Part shown: in pieces, positions 30,667-38,401 of the stretch
How positions within the stretch are numbered: the stretch's first letter is position 1
Layout: the number at the start of each line of letters is the position of its first letter
Notes under the pieces: model-generated
Told to the model about the DNA's origin: nothing
Databases searched by the model: none
What the model saw: the letters and a program-made list of their open reading frames with translations, nothing else
Translations under genes and position numbers: made by a program
Source of the DNA: Azospirillum sp. TSO22-1
GTDB taxonomy: Bacteria; Pseudomonadota; Alphaproteobacteria; Azospirillales; Azospirillaceae
DNA: 38,506 nucleotides
Direction: 5' to 3'
Assembly (NCBI RefSeq): GCF_003116015.1
Contig: NZ_LGQZ01000052.1
Coordinates: 1 to 38,506 of the forward strand

Positions 30667-33333
30667 ATGAGCATCTCGTATCTCCAGCACCTGTTCCGCC
30701 CGCGTTCGATCGCGGTGGTCGGCGCCACCAACCGGCCGCAGAGCGTCGGCAACGTGGTCATGCGCAACCTCCAGGCCGGCGGGTTCGAGGGGGCGATCAT
30801 GCCGATCAACCCGCGCCAGGACGCGGTGGCCGGCGTGCTGGCCTACCCCGACGTGTTCAGCCTGCCGCGCACGCCCGACCTCGCCGTGCTGTGCACGCCG
30901 CCGGAGACCGTGCCCGACCTGATCGACGAGCTGGGCGTGCGCGGCACCCGCGCGGCGCTGGTCATCGGCGGCCTGGACGAGGCGCAGCAGGCCCGCGCGC
31001 TGACCGCGGCGGCGCGGCACGACCTGCGTTTCCTGGGCGGGCGCAGCCTCGGCATCCAGGTGCCGCCGTTCCGCCTGAACGCCAGCTTCAGCCACGTCCG
31101 GGCGCTGCCGGGGCCGATCGGCTTCGTCTCGCAGTCGGACGCGGTCGGCACCCTGGTGCTCGACTGGGCGTACCCGCGACGGGTGGGATTCTCGCACTTC
31201 GTCTCGCTGGGCGACGCCTCGGACATCGGCTTCGGCGACATGCTGGACTATCTGGGCTCCGACCCCGGCACGCGCGCCATCCTGCTCTACATCGAGGATC
31301 TGCGGGAGCGCAGGACCTTCATGGCCGCCGCCCGCGCCGCCGCGCGCAACAAGCCGGTGCTCGCCGTCAAGGCCGGACGCCGGCCGCCGGGCAGCGGCAC
31401 CGCCGGCTTCGCCGAGCTGTCGCCGGACGTGCTCTCGCTGGTCGATCCGGACGCCGTGTTCGACGCGGCGCTGCAGCGCGCCGGCATCCTGCGCGTGCGC
31501 TCCATCGACGAGCTGTTCGGCGCGGTGGAGACGCTGGCCCGCGCCCGGCCGATGCGCGGCGAGCGGCTGGTCGCCGTGTCCAACGGCGGCGGCACCGGCA
31601 TCATGGCGGCGGACGAGCTGCACGCCGGCGGCCTCGCCCTGCCCGCGCTGTCCGACCGGACGGCCGCCCGGCTGAAGGCGCTGCTGGGGCCGTCGTGGAG
31701 CGGCGCCAACCCCATCGACGTCCGCGTCGACGCCACCGCGGCGCGCTACGCCGACGTGCTCAAGATCCTCGGCGAGGACGAGGAGGTGGACGCCATCCTC
31801 GCCATGCACACGCCCACCACGCTGACCAGCAGCACCGAGGCGGCCATGGCGGTGATCCGCACGGTGCGCCAGCACGGCACCAACGTGCTGACCTGCTGGA
31901 TCGGCGGCGACACGGTGGCGAGCGACCGCAAGCTGTTCGTCGACGCCGGCGTGCCGACCTTCGACACCCCGGCCGACGCGGTGCGCGCCTTCCTGCACAT
32001 GGTGAACTACCGGCACCGGCAGGAGTCGCTGATGCAGACGCCGCCCTCGGTCCCGGTCGAGTTCCACCCCGACCCCGACGCCGCGCGGCGCGTCGTCCAG
32101 CGGGCCCTGGCCGCCGGCCAGACCTACCTGAACGAGCCGCAGGTGAAGGAGGTGCTGTCGGCCTACGGCATCCCGGTGGTGGAGACGCACATCGCCGCCG
32201 ACCCGGCGCACGCCCGGCGGCTGGCGCAGTCGATCGGGTTTCCGGTGGCGACGACCATCATGTCGCCGGACATCCGCCGCAAGTGGGACGTCGGCGGCGT
32301 GGCGCTCGGCCTGGAGACGGCGGACGCGGTGGAGGCCGCCGCGCACGGCATGCTCGCGCGCGTCGCCGAAAAGCGCCCGGACGCCCGCATCACCGGCTTC
32401 AGCGTGCAGCGCATGGTGCCGCGCGGCAACGCCCGACAGCTCTTCATCGGCGCCGCCACCGACCCGCTGTTCGGGCCGATCATCCTGTTCGGCGAGGGCG
32501 GGCGCGCGGCGGAGCTGTTCCGCGACCTCGCCGTCGGGCTGCCGCCGCTGAACCTGCCGCTGGCGCGCGAACTGGTGGCGCGCACGCGCGTCGCCACGCT
32601 GCTCAAGGAGCACCTGAACCGCCCGGCCGCCAGCCTGGACGCCGTCTGCCTGACGCTGATGCAGGTCTCGCAGCTCGTCGCCGACGTGCCGGAGCTGCTG
32701 GAGATGGACATCAACCCGCTGTTCGCCGACGAGCGCGGGGTGACCGCGGTGGACGCCCGCATGAAGATCGCCGCGGCGAAGCCGGACCCGCACCGCCTCG
32801 CCATCCGGCCGTACCCGAAGTGGCTGGAGGAGACGATCCTGCTGCGCGACGGCCGTGCCGTGCTGCTACGCCCGATCCGTCCGGAGGACGAGCCGGCGCA
32901 CCACGTCTTCATCTCCAAGCTGACGCCGGAGGACGTCCGGTTCCGCTTCTTCCATTACAAGGCGTCGCTACCGCACAGCGAGATGGCGCGGCTGACGCAG
33001 ATCGACTACGATCGCGAGATGGCCTTCATCGCCGTCGCCCCCGGCGCCGACGGCGAGCCGGAGACGCTGGGCGTCATGCGCGCCGTCGCCGACCCCGACA
33101 ACCAGCGGGCGGAGTTCTCCATGATCACCCGGTCCGACCTCAAGGGCCAGGGCCTGGGAACCCGCCTGATGCGCAAGATGATGGACCACTGCCGCGCCAA
33201 CGGCCTGCGGGAGATGACCGGCGACGTGCTGGCCGAGAACGAGCCGATGCTGAGCTTCCTCGACCGCTTCGGCTTCACCGTCGGCCCGGGCGACGAGGAC
33301 GGAATCCTGCGGGTCTCGTACCGGCTCAACTGA
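30667..33333 (+). CDS. Pat-like protein: ADP-forming acyl-CoA synthetase homologue fused to GNAT acetyltransferase
   Basis: The 888-residue protein has a CoA-binding domain (1-~130, RPRSIAVVGATNRPQSVG), a succinyl-CoA-ligase-like domain (~150-290), a second ligase domain (~300-460), an ATP-grasp region (~490-705) and a C-terminal GNAT domain (~720-888) with LKGQGLGTRLMRKMM. In active ADP-forming synthetases a SHTGA-type loop carries the phosphorylated His; here the place reads SGTAGFAELSPDVLS (about 243-257) with no His. That fits the protein acetyltransferase Pat, which acetylates and inactivates acyl-CoA ligases, better than an energy-conserving synthetase. In Rhodopseudomonas palustris, Pat acts on aromatic acid-CoA ligases, as I recall. 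A role in controlling ligases of this cluster is inference. Confidence 0.85.
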   Translation: MSISYLQHLFRPRSIAVVGATNRPQSVGNVVMRNLQAGGFEGAIMPINPRQDAVAGVLAYPDVFSLPRTPDLAVLCTPPETVPDLIDELGVRGTRAALVIGGLDEAQQARALTAAARHDLRFLGGRSLGIQVPPFRLNASFSHVRALPGPIGFVSQSDAVGTLVLDWAYPRRVGFSHFVSLGDASDIGFGDMLDYLGSDPGTRAILLYIEDLRERRTFMAAARAAARNKPVLAVKAGRRPPGSGTAGFAELSPDVLSLVDPDAVFDAALQRAGILRVRSIDELFGAVETLARARPMRGERLVAVSNGGGTGIMAADELHAGGLALPALSDRTAARLKALLGPSWSGANPIDVRVDATAARYADVLKILGEDEEVDAILAMHTPTTLTSSTEAAMAVIRTVRQHGTNVLTCWIGGDTVASDRKLFVDAGVPTFDTPADAVRAFLHMVNYRHRQESLMQTPPSVPVEFHPDPDAARRVVQRALAAGQTYLNEPQVKEVLSAYGIPVVETHIAADPAHARRLAQSIGFPVATTIMSPDIRRKWDVGGVALGLETADAVEAAAHGMLARVAEKRPDARITGFSVQRMVPRGNARQLFIGAATDPLFGPIILFGEGGRAAELFRDLAVGLPPLNLPLARELVARTRVATLLKEHLNRPAASLDAVCLTLMQVSQLVADVPELLEMDINPLFADERGVTAVDARMKIAAAKPDPHRLAIRPYPKWLEETILLRDGRAVLLRPIRPEDEPAHHVFISKLTPEDVRFRFFHYKASLPHSEMARLTQIDYDREMAFIAVAPGADGEPETLGVMRAVADPDNQRAEFSMITRSDLKGQGLGTRLMRKMMDHCRANGLREMTGDVLAENEPMLSFLDRFGFTVGPGDEDGILRVSYRLN

Positions 33334-33349
33334 CGCGAGGAACCAAGGC

Positions 33350-33742
33350 ATGCAGACGCTGAATCCGGACGGCTGGCCGCGTCCCAAGGGCTACAGCAAC
33401 GGCGTGGTGGCGCAAGGCCGGATGGTCTTCATCGCCGGCATGGTCGGCTGGACCGCGCAGGAACGCTTCGAGGCCGAGGATTTCACCGGACAGGCCGAGC
33501 AGGCGCTCCGGAACATCGTCGCCGTGCTCGCCGAGGCCGGCGGCCGGCCCGAGCACCTCGTGCGGCTGACCTGGTTCGTGGCCGACAAGCGGGAGTACCT
33601 GGACTGCCGCGCAAGCCTGGGCGCCGTCTACAAGGAGGTGATCGGCCGCCACTACCCCGTCATGTCGGTCATCGAGGTCAAGGGCTTCATCGAGGACGGG
33701 GCGAAGCTGGAGATCGAGGCGACCGCGGTCCTCCCGTCGTAG
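33350..33742 (+). CDS. RidA-family protein (YjgF/YER057c/UK114)
   Basis: The 130-residue protein has the RidA fold: MVFIAGMVGWTAQERF, FTGQAEQALRNIVAVLAEAG, VRLTWFVADKREYLD and the C-terminal strand AKLEIEATAVLPS. Classical RidA hydrolyses reactive enamine/imine intermediates; many subfamilies in catabolic operons have other or unknown roles, and I cannot place this one. It begins 16 bp after the Pat-like gene with GAGG upstream, so it is likely in that operon and ends at the REP-like element that separates it from convergent padD. Confidence 0.85.
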   Translation: MQTLNPDGWPRPKGYSNGVVAQGRMVFIAGMVGWTAQERFEAEDFTGQAEQALRNIVAVLAEAGGRPEHLVRLTWFVADKREYLDCRASLGAVYKEVIGRHYPVMSVIEVKGFIEDGAKLEIEATAVLPS

Positions 33743-33790
33743 GCGATCCGGGGGGCGGTCCAGGGTGATCGCCTGAAGGATCTACATCCT

Positions 33791-33959
33791 GAAAAGCCCT
33801 TCTCCCCTTGAGGGAGAAGGGTTGGGATGAGGGGGCGTTACCGCCCAGAGGGCGGGAAAAAGACCAGCCGGCATTCGCCGGCGCCCCCCTCTCCCCAACC
33901 CCTCTCCCTCAAGGGGAGAGGGGCTTTCAAGCGATTGCCTTGGGGATCCCCCGACCCCC
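33791..33959. repeat. REP-like palindromic element between ridA and padD, also a likely bidirectional terminator
   Basis: Two inverted units carry 10-bp stems: CCCTTCTCCC/GGGAGAAGGG (33797-33821) and CCCCTCTCCC/GGGAGAGGGG (33899-33923), each with a TTGGG-AGGGGG tail. On the minus strand the first stem is followed by CTTTTC and on the plus strand the second by CTTTC. Two smaller stems lie between them (33841-33855 and 33867-33882). The GGTGAGGGGGTC around the padD stop also resembles the element's tail. Related to 27101-27219. Confidence 0.7.
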
Positions 33960-34868
33960 TCACCGCCCCGGCACGTGCCAGCCGTAGCGGTCGCCGGCCT
34001 TGCTGATCCCGCGCCCGCGCACCGGCGTGCGGACGACGGCAAAGCCGTTCGACCGGGCCGCACGCAGCACGATGAGCACCTTGACGTACCAGCCCGCGAC
34101 CGCCATCGCGATGCCCGCCAGCGGGCCGAGCACACCGGGCAGCACGCCGGCCAGGGCCAGCACCAGCAGCGCCGCCGGCACCGCGTGGCCCGGCCACACC
34201 ACCAGCGGCTCGGCGCCGTGCAGCACGGCGAGCGAGGCGACCGGCGCGCCGTTCGCCGAGAGCCGGGTCCGGTAGCGCCGCCACGCCGCGTACCGCGCCC
34301 CGCACAGGACCAGACCCAACGCCAGGGCCCAGGGCGGCATCGCTCCCAGGGCGCCGGCGAGCACCAGATACACGCCCGCTCCCTCGGCCAGACCGCTGGC
34401 GAGGGTCAGCGGCAGCAAGGCGGGCTCGCTCCAGGCGCGGATGCCCCGGGCGGCGCGCAGGATGCGCGCCTGACAGTAGAGGAAGCCGAGGCCGACCATG
34501 GCGGCCAGTTCCAGCGTCATCGCGGCGAGCACGTCGGCGTCGGGAAGGGCCAGCGCCAGCACGATGGACAGCGCCGTCAGCACGAACAGCGGCAGCGCGA
34601 CGATGCCCTCGCGGGTCATCCAGGAGGTCTGCGGGTGGAAGAAGACGTTGACGGCGCGCAGCGGCTTGCCGATCTCCAGCCACACCATCGACAAGCCGAA
34701 GCCGACGAAGGCGAGGGCGGCCAGCGCCGCGGCCACCCAGGGCCAGCCGAGCACGGCCGAGACGGCGGCGAACAGCAGCAGCCCCGCGCCGGTGCCGCCG
34801 CCGATGAAGTTGCACGCCGCCCGCAGGTCCCACGAGCGCTGCAGCTTGGGAACAGTTCCGATGTTCAT
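33960..34868 (-). CDS. padD: Phenylacetyl-CoA:acceptor oxidoreductase, membrane anchor subunit (NrfD/DmsC-like)
   Basis: The 302-residue protein has about eight hydrophobic segments, starting with CNFIGGGTGAGLLLFAAVSA (18-37), and loops such as EIGKPLRAVNVFFHPQTSWM (about 67-86) characteristic of the DMSO-reductase anchor family. It should bind quinone and deliver electrons from the Fe-S subunit. I set the start at ATG 34868, overlapping padC by 4 bp; the longer open frame upstream shadows padC. The C-terminal tail (GRGISKAGDRYGWHVPGR) is cytoplasmic by its charge. The stop codon lies in sequence resembling the neighbouring REP-like element. Confidence 0.87.
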   Translation of the reverse strand: MNIGTVPKLQRSWDLRAACNFIGGGTGAGLLLFAAVSAVLGWPWVAAALAALAFVGFGLSMVWLEIGKPLRAVNVFFHPQTSWMTREGIVALPLFVLTALSIVLALALPDADVLAAMTLELAAMVGLGFLYCQARILRAARGIRAWSEPALLPLTLASGLAEGAGVYLVLAGALGAMPPWALALGLVLCGARYAAWRRYRTRLSANGAPVASLAVLHGAEPLVVWPGHAVPAALLVLALAGVLPGVLGPLAGIAMAVAGWYVKVLIVLRAARSNGFAVVRTPVRGRGISKAGDRYGWHVPGR

Positions 34869-35518
34869 GGGCGCGCCCCATCCCAGAGATAGTAGAAGCC
34901 GGGGTTGGTCCCCTGTTCCTCGTGCATGCGGAAGTGGCTGTTCTCGCGCAGCAGCTTGGAGACGTTGCTGTCCGGGTCCTCGATGTCGCCGAACTGCATG
35001 GCCCCCGAAATGCAGGAGTTGACGCAGGCCGGCGTGGCGTCGGGATCGACGCCCGGCGTCAGGCCCTTGGAGACGCCGTCGTCGATGGTGTCGACGCAGA
35101 AGGTGCATTTCTGCGCCACGCCGATCATCCGCGGGTCGTAGCGGCGCTTCTCCACCTCGGTCGGCGTGTCGCCGAAGGCCCAGACGGGCTTGTCCACCTT
35201 GTAGCGGGCCTCGTACGGGCAGGCGACCATGCAGTACGAGCAGCCGATGCACAGGTCGTAGTCGATGGTGACGATGCCGTCGGCGCGCTTGCCGGTCGCG
35301 GTGGACGGGCAGACCTCCATGCAGGGCGGGTCGGAGCAGTGCTGGCAGCCCACCGGAGTGAACACGCGCTGCACGTCGGGGAAGGTGCCGACCTCCATGT
35401 CCACCACACGGCGCCATTGGACGCCGGGCATGGTGGCGTTGGTCACCTTGCAGGCGGCGGTGCAGGTCTGGCAGCCGACGCAGCGGCGCAGATCGACGAC
35501 CATCACGTAGCGGGTCAT
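34865..35518 (-). CDS. padC: Phenylacetyl-CoA:acceptor oxidoreductase, iron-sulphur subunit
   Basis: The 217-residue protein is of the DmsB/NrfC type with sixteen Cys in four [4Fe-4S] motifs: CVGCQTCTAAC (13-23), CQHCSDPPCMEVC (58-70), CIGCSYCMVAC (90-100) and CTFC paired with CVNSC further on. It links the molybdenum subunit to the membrane anchor. Its ATG at 35518 overlaps padB by 4 bp and its stop overlaps padD by 4 bp, so padBCD is one translationally coupled unit. There is no signal peptide, so it faces the cytoplasm. Confidence 0.92.
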   Translation of the reverse strand: MTRYVMVVDLRRCVGCQTCTAACKVTNATMPGVQWRRVVDMEVGTFPDVQRVFTPVGCQHCSDPPCMEVCPSTATGKRADGIVTIDYDLCIGCSYCMVACPYEARYKVDKPVWAFGDTPTEVEKRRYDPRMIGVAQKCTFCVDTIDDGVSKGLTPGVDPDATPACVNSCISGAMQFGDIEDPDSNVSKLLRENSHFRMHEEQGTNPGFYYLWDGARP

Positions 35519-38262
35519 GCCGCACCTCCCGCCATCCCGGGAACGATCTTGCGGATCGACACCTTGACCACGTCGGCGCCCGATCCGGTGGAGTCCGTGA
35601 GGTCCAGCGACAGCGGCGCCACGGTGTTCAGGCTGGGGAAGCCCAGCTCCTTGGCGAAGGGAGTGGCCCAGTGGTCGAACTGGCCGTGGATGACCAGCGT
35701 GTCGGGCCGCAGCCCCTGCACCACGATGGCCTTGCCGCGCGTGGCGTTGGTGACCGAGCGCACCTCCACCATGTCGCCGTCGATGATGCCGAGCTTCGCC
35801 GCCGTCGCGGCGTTGATCTGCACGCCGCCGTGGTCGCGCACGTTGCGCCCGACCTCGTTCATCAGCGGGATGCCGGCGTTGTTGCCGGTGGTGTACTGCA
35901 TGGTCTTGGTGGTGATGAGCCAGAACGGGTAGTCGGCCGGCTCGCCGCCCATCGCCTTGACGGCGTTCTCCCAGCGCTGCGGCACGTCGTGCCATTCCGG
36001 CAGCGCGGTGTACTCGTGCAGCTGGTCGTCCCACCAGCGGATGCCGGCGTCGTGCAGGCGGGTCCCCAGCTCCTTGCCGACGCGGAGCAGGCGTTCCTGG
36101 TAGGGCAGCTCGAAGCGCAGGCCCTTCGCCACCATGGTCGGGTAGAGGTACCAGTCCACCCGCTTGAACGGCACGACGAAGTAGCCGTGCTCCTTGAACC
36201 AGTCCAGGCCGTGCGCCTCGGCGCCGCCGGTGAAGGCGGCGCAGGCGGCCTTGCACTCGGCGTCCCAGATCGCCTCGACGGAATGCTCGGCCTTGGGGTC
36301 GAGGGAGAAGTCGTAGGCCTCGCCCTTCAGCGGCACACACGCCGCACCGCGGTTCAGCGCCTTGTTGTAGTCCTCCAGCAGGCCGCAGCGCTTCGCCAGC
36401 TCGCCGGCGATCCAGGTCATGTCGCGGGCGTCGCCCCGCGGCGCCACCGCCGGCTGGCGCAGCGCCACGCCCTGGTGGTGCCAGTGCTGCTCGACGAACT
36501 TGGTGCCACCGACGCGGATGAGCTGGGTGCCCTCCAGGTCGGTGGCGTCGGGCAGCAGGATGTCGGCCATCCAGTTGGTCTCGTCGAGCGTGTAGGCGAA
36601 GGCCACCACGAACGGCATCCGGGCCATGTTCTCGACCATCTGCCGGGTGTCCCAGAAGGAGATCGCCGGGTTGGTGCGGAACAGGAACCAGACGTCGGGA
36701 TAGCTCGGCTTCGGCCAGCCGTCCGGCGTGGCGCGCAGGAACATCCAGGCGAGGTGCGTGGGCCCCAGCGCCTGGCTCCACGACGAGTTGCCGACGATCG
36801 GCACCAGCGTCTTGTGCGCGTTGCGCCCGGTCGGCTTCGCGGCCCAGTGCTCGGCGTCGGTGGCGTTGAACTTCGATTCCATGAAGCCGTCGGCCCCCGG
36901 CTTGACGCTGGCCAGGCGGTTCTCGTGCGGGCGGTTGAGGCGGATGGTGGTGCCCAGCGTGCCGCCCGGCACCTCCAGGGCGCCGACCAGGGTCGCCATC
37001 ATGGTGCGCGCCCAGCAGCACTCGTAGGCACCCCAGCCGTTGTTGACCGTCTTGCCCAGCGTGATCGCCACCGGGCGGAACGGCAGGGTCTGCCCGTCGA
37101 TGTCGATGGTCTGGCCGACGCAGGCGTTCTCCACGTACTCGCCGGCGACGCGGCGCACGGTGGACGCCGGGACCTCGCACACGCCCTCCGCCCACTCCGG
37201 CGAGAACTGCGCCATCTGCTCGACCATCGCCGTGAAGGCGGTGCGGCCCTCGGCGCCGCGGTGCTCCCACCGGGTCTCGTCGGGGCCGTGCTCCACCGCG
37301 TGCGGGACCGTGAAGCGGCCCTCCAGCGCCGGGTCGGCGCCGGGTGTGTCGTGCGGCACCGCCGCGCCCGTCCCCAGGTCCCACAGCAACGGCTTGCCGC
37401 TGTCCGGGTCGCGCAGATAGTAGCCGTTGGGTCCGACGAGATAGGGCGAGGCCGTGCGGTCGCGCAGGAACGGCAAGTCCAGGCGGTCGCGCGGGATCTC
37501 GTGCAGCAGCACGTGGATCAGCGCCAGCAGGAAGGCGCCGTCGGTCTTCGGCTTGATCGGCACCCACTCGGCCGAGGCGGCGCCGGTGACCGAGAGGTGC
37601 GGCTCGACCTGCACGCGCTTGATGCCGCGGATGCGGGCGTCGGCGTGGCGGTACACGGCGCAGGCGCCGCCGGAGACCTCGACGTTGGTGCCGAAGGAGA
37701 TGACGTAGCGCGTCAGCACCGTGTCGGCGCACACGGTGAAGGCGCGGTGCCAGTACTCGCCGTAGAGGTGCTCGGAGTGCACGCACTTGACGCCCTGGCC
37801 CGACCCGAAGCTGAAGTCGATCGGTCCCCAGGCGGCCAGCCACGCCGGCAGCGTGCCCATGTAGGCGGCCGGCGTGCCGCCGTGCCCGAAGGTCGCGGCG
37901 ACCCGCGGCAGGCCCGCCTCGTCCACCAGCCCGGTGGCGCGGACGTGATTCAGCCGGCCGGCGATGGCCTCCAGCGCCTCGTCCCAGGTGATGGGGACGA
38001 AGCCGGGATCCTCGCCGCGGCCCTTGTTGGGGTTGGTGCGGCGCATCGGCGTGAGGATGCGGTGCGGGTTGTAGGTCTTCTCGATCAGCCCGTACGCCTT
38101 GACGCAGACGCGCCCGTTGGCCGGGTGCTCCTTGGCGTCGAAGTTCGGGCGGATGGCGGTGGCGACCCCGTCCTCGACGGTGACGGTCATCAGGTCGGGC
38201 CCGGCCACGCAGTTGTAGCAGTAGGTCGGGACGGACGTGACGCTCTCGGCTCTTGTCCTCAT
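35515..38262 (-). CDS. padB: Phenylacetyl-CoA:acceptor oxidoreductase, molybdopterin catalytic subunit
   Basis: The 915-residue protein belongs to the DMSO-reductase superfamily. The N-terminus has TYCYNCVAGPDLMTV and then GRVCVKAYG. Later segments include FVPITWDEALEAIAGRL (88-104), DVWFLFRTNPAIS and ATRGKAIVVQGL. In Azoarcus-type bacteria PadBCD oxidises phenylacetyl-CoA to phenylglyoxylate with release of CoA, using quinone. No twin-arginine signal is present, so the active site is cytoplasmic, as CoA chemistry requires. Only three Cys (15, 18, 53) of the usual four-Cys cluster motif are seen. The start is ATG 38262 with GGAG upstream. The family is certain; the substrate rests on the co-occurring padEFGHI and padJ. 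Confidence 0.88.
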   Translation of the reverse strand: MRTRAESVTSVPTYCYNCVAGPDLMTVTVEDGVATAIRPNFDAKEHPANGRVCVKAYGLIEKTYNPHRILTPMRRTNPNKGRGEDPGFVPITWDEALEAIAGRLNHVRATGLVDEAGLPRVAATFGHGGTPAAYMGTLPAWLAAWGPIDFSFGSGQGVKCVHSEHLYGEYWHRAFTVCADTVLTRYVISFGTNVEVSGGACAVYRHADARIRGIKRVQVEPHLSVTGAASAEWVPIKPKTDGAFLLALIHVLLHEIPRDRLDLPFLRDRTASPYLVGPNGYYLRDPDSGKPLLWDLGTGAAVPHDTPGADPALEGRFTVPHAVEHGPDETRWEHRGAEGRTAFTAMVEQMAQFSPEWAEGVCEVPASTVRRVAGEYVENACVGQTIDIDGQTLPFRPVAITLGKTVNNGWGAYECCWARTMMATLVGALEVPGGTLGTTIRLNRPHENRLASVKPGADGFMESKFNATDAEHWAAKPTGRNAHKTLVPIVGNSSWSQALGPTHLAWMFLRATPDGWPKPSYPDVWFLFRTNPAISFWDTRQMVENMARMPFVVAFAYTLDETNWMADILLPDATDLEGTQLIRVGGTKFVEQHWHHQGVALRQPAVAPRGDARDMTWIAGELAKRCGLLEDYNKALNRGAACVPLKGEAYDFSLDPKAEHSVEAIWDAECKAACAAFTGGAEAHGLDWFKEHGYFVVPFKRVDWYLYPTMVAKGLRFELPYQERLLRVGKELGTRLHDAGIRWWDDQLHEYTALPEWHDVPQRWENAVKAMGGEPADYPFWLITTKTMQYTTGNNAGIPLMNEVGRNVRDHGGVQINAATAAKLGIIDGDMVEVRSVTNATRGKAIVVQGLRPDTLVIHGQFDHWATPFAKELGFPSLNTVAPLSLDLTDSTGSGADVVKVSIRKIVPGMAGGAA

Positions 38263-38320
38263 CTCGGCTCCTCGGCGCCTCCCGGAACAGCCCCGTTCAC
38301 GGCAGAAGGCGGATCAATGA

Positions 38321-38342
38321 GGTAAATCGGTACTACTATGCC
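38321..38342. promoter_or_regulatory. Shared pad/importer operator candidate, site 2 (padB promoter)
   Basis: Read on the minus strand, this 22-bp site has a GTACCGATT core and GGCAT at its start, matching 17 of 22 positions of the site at 25813-25834. It lies 59 bp before the padB start and overlaps the predicted -10 element, an arrangement typical of repression. A GATCAATG half-site (38312-38319) directly adjoins it. Confidence 0.6.
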
Positions 38343-38363
38343 TAATTATTCGCCGCCGTTCAA
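38335..38363 (-). promoter_or_regulatory. Candidate padBCD promoter
   Basis: On the minus strand, TTGAAC (38363-38358) and CATAGT (38340-38335) are separated by 17 bp, each with four consensus bases. The operator candidate 38321-38342 covers the -10 element. The region is AT-richer than its surroundings. Confidence 0.4.
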
Positions 38364-38401
38364 CCCGCGTGTGGCCGGAGCCCGCAGGAGCTTCCCGCGG
38401 C

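Noticed and set aside
34865..37843. A 992-codon frame that ends in padC
   Set aside because: Its first ~775 codons shadow padB. The real padC starts at ATG 35518, which overlaps the padB stop by 4 bp.
38364..38401. Intrinsic terminator after the acyl-CoA ligase gene
   Set aside because: Possible GC stems are imperfect and no T-run follows on the minus strand.
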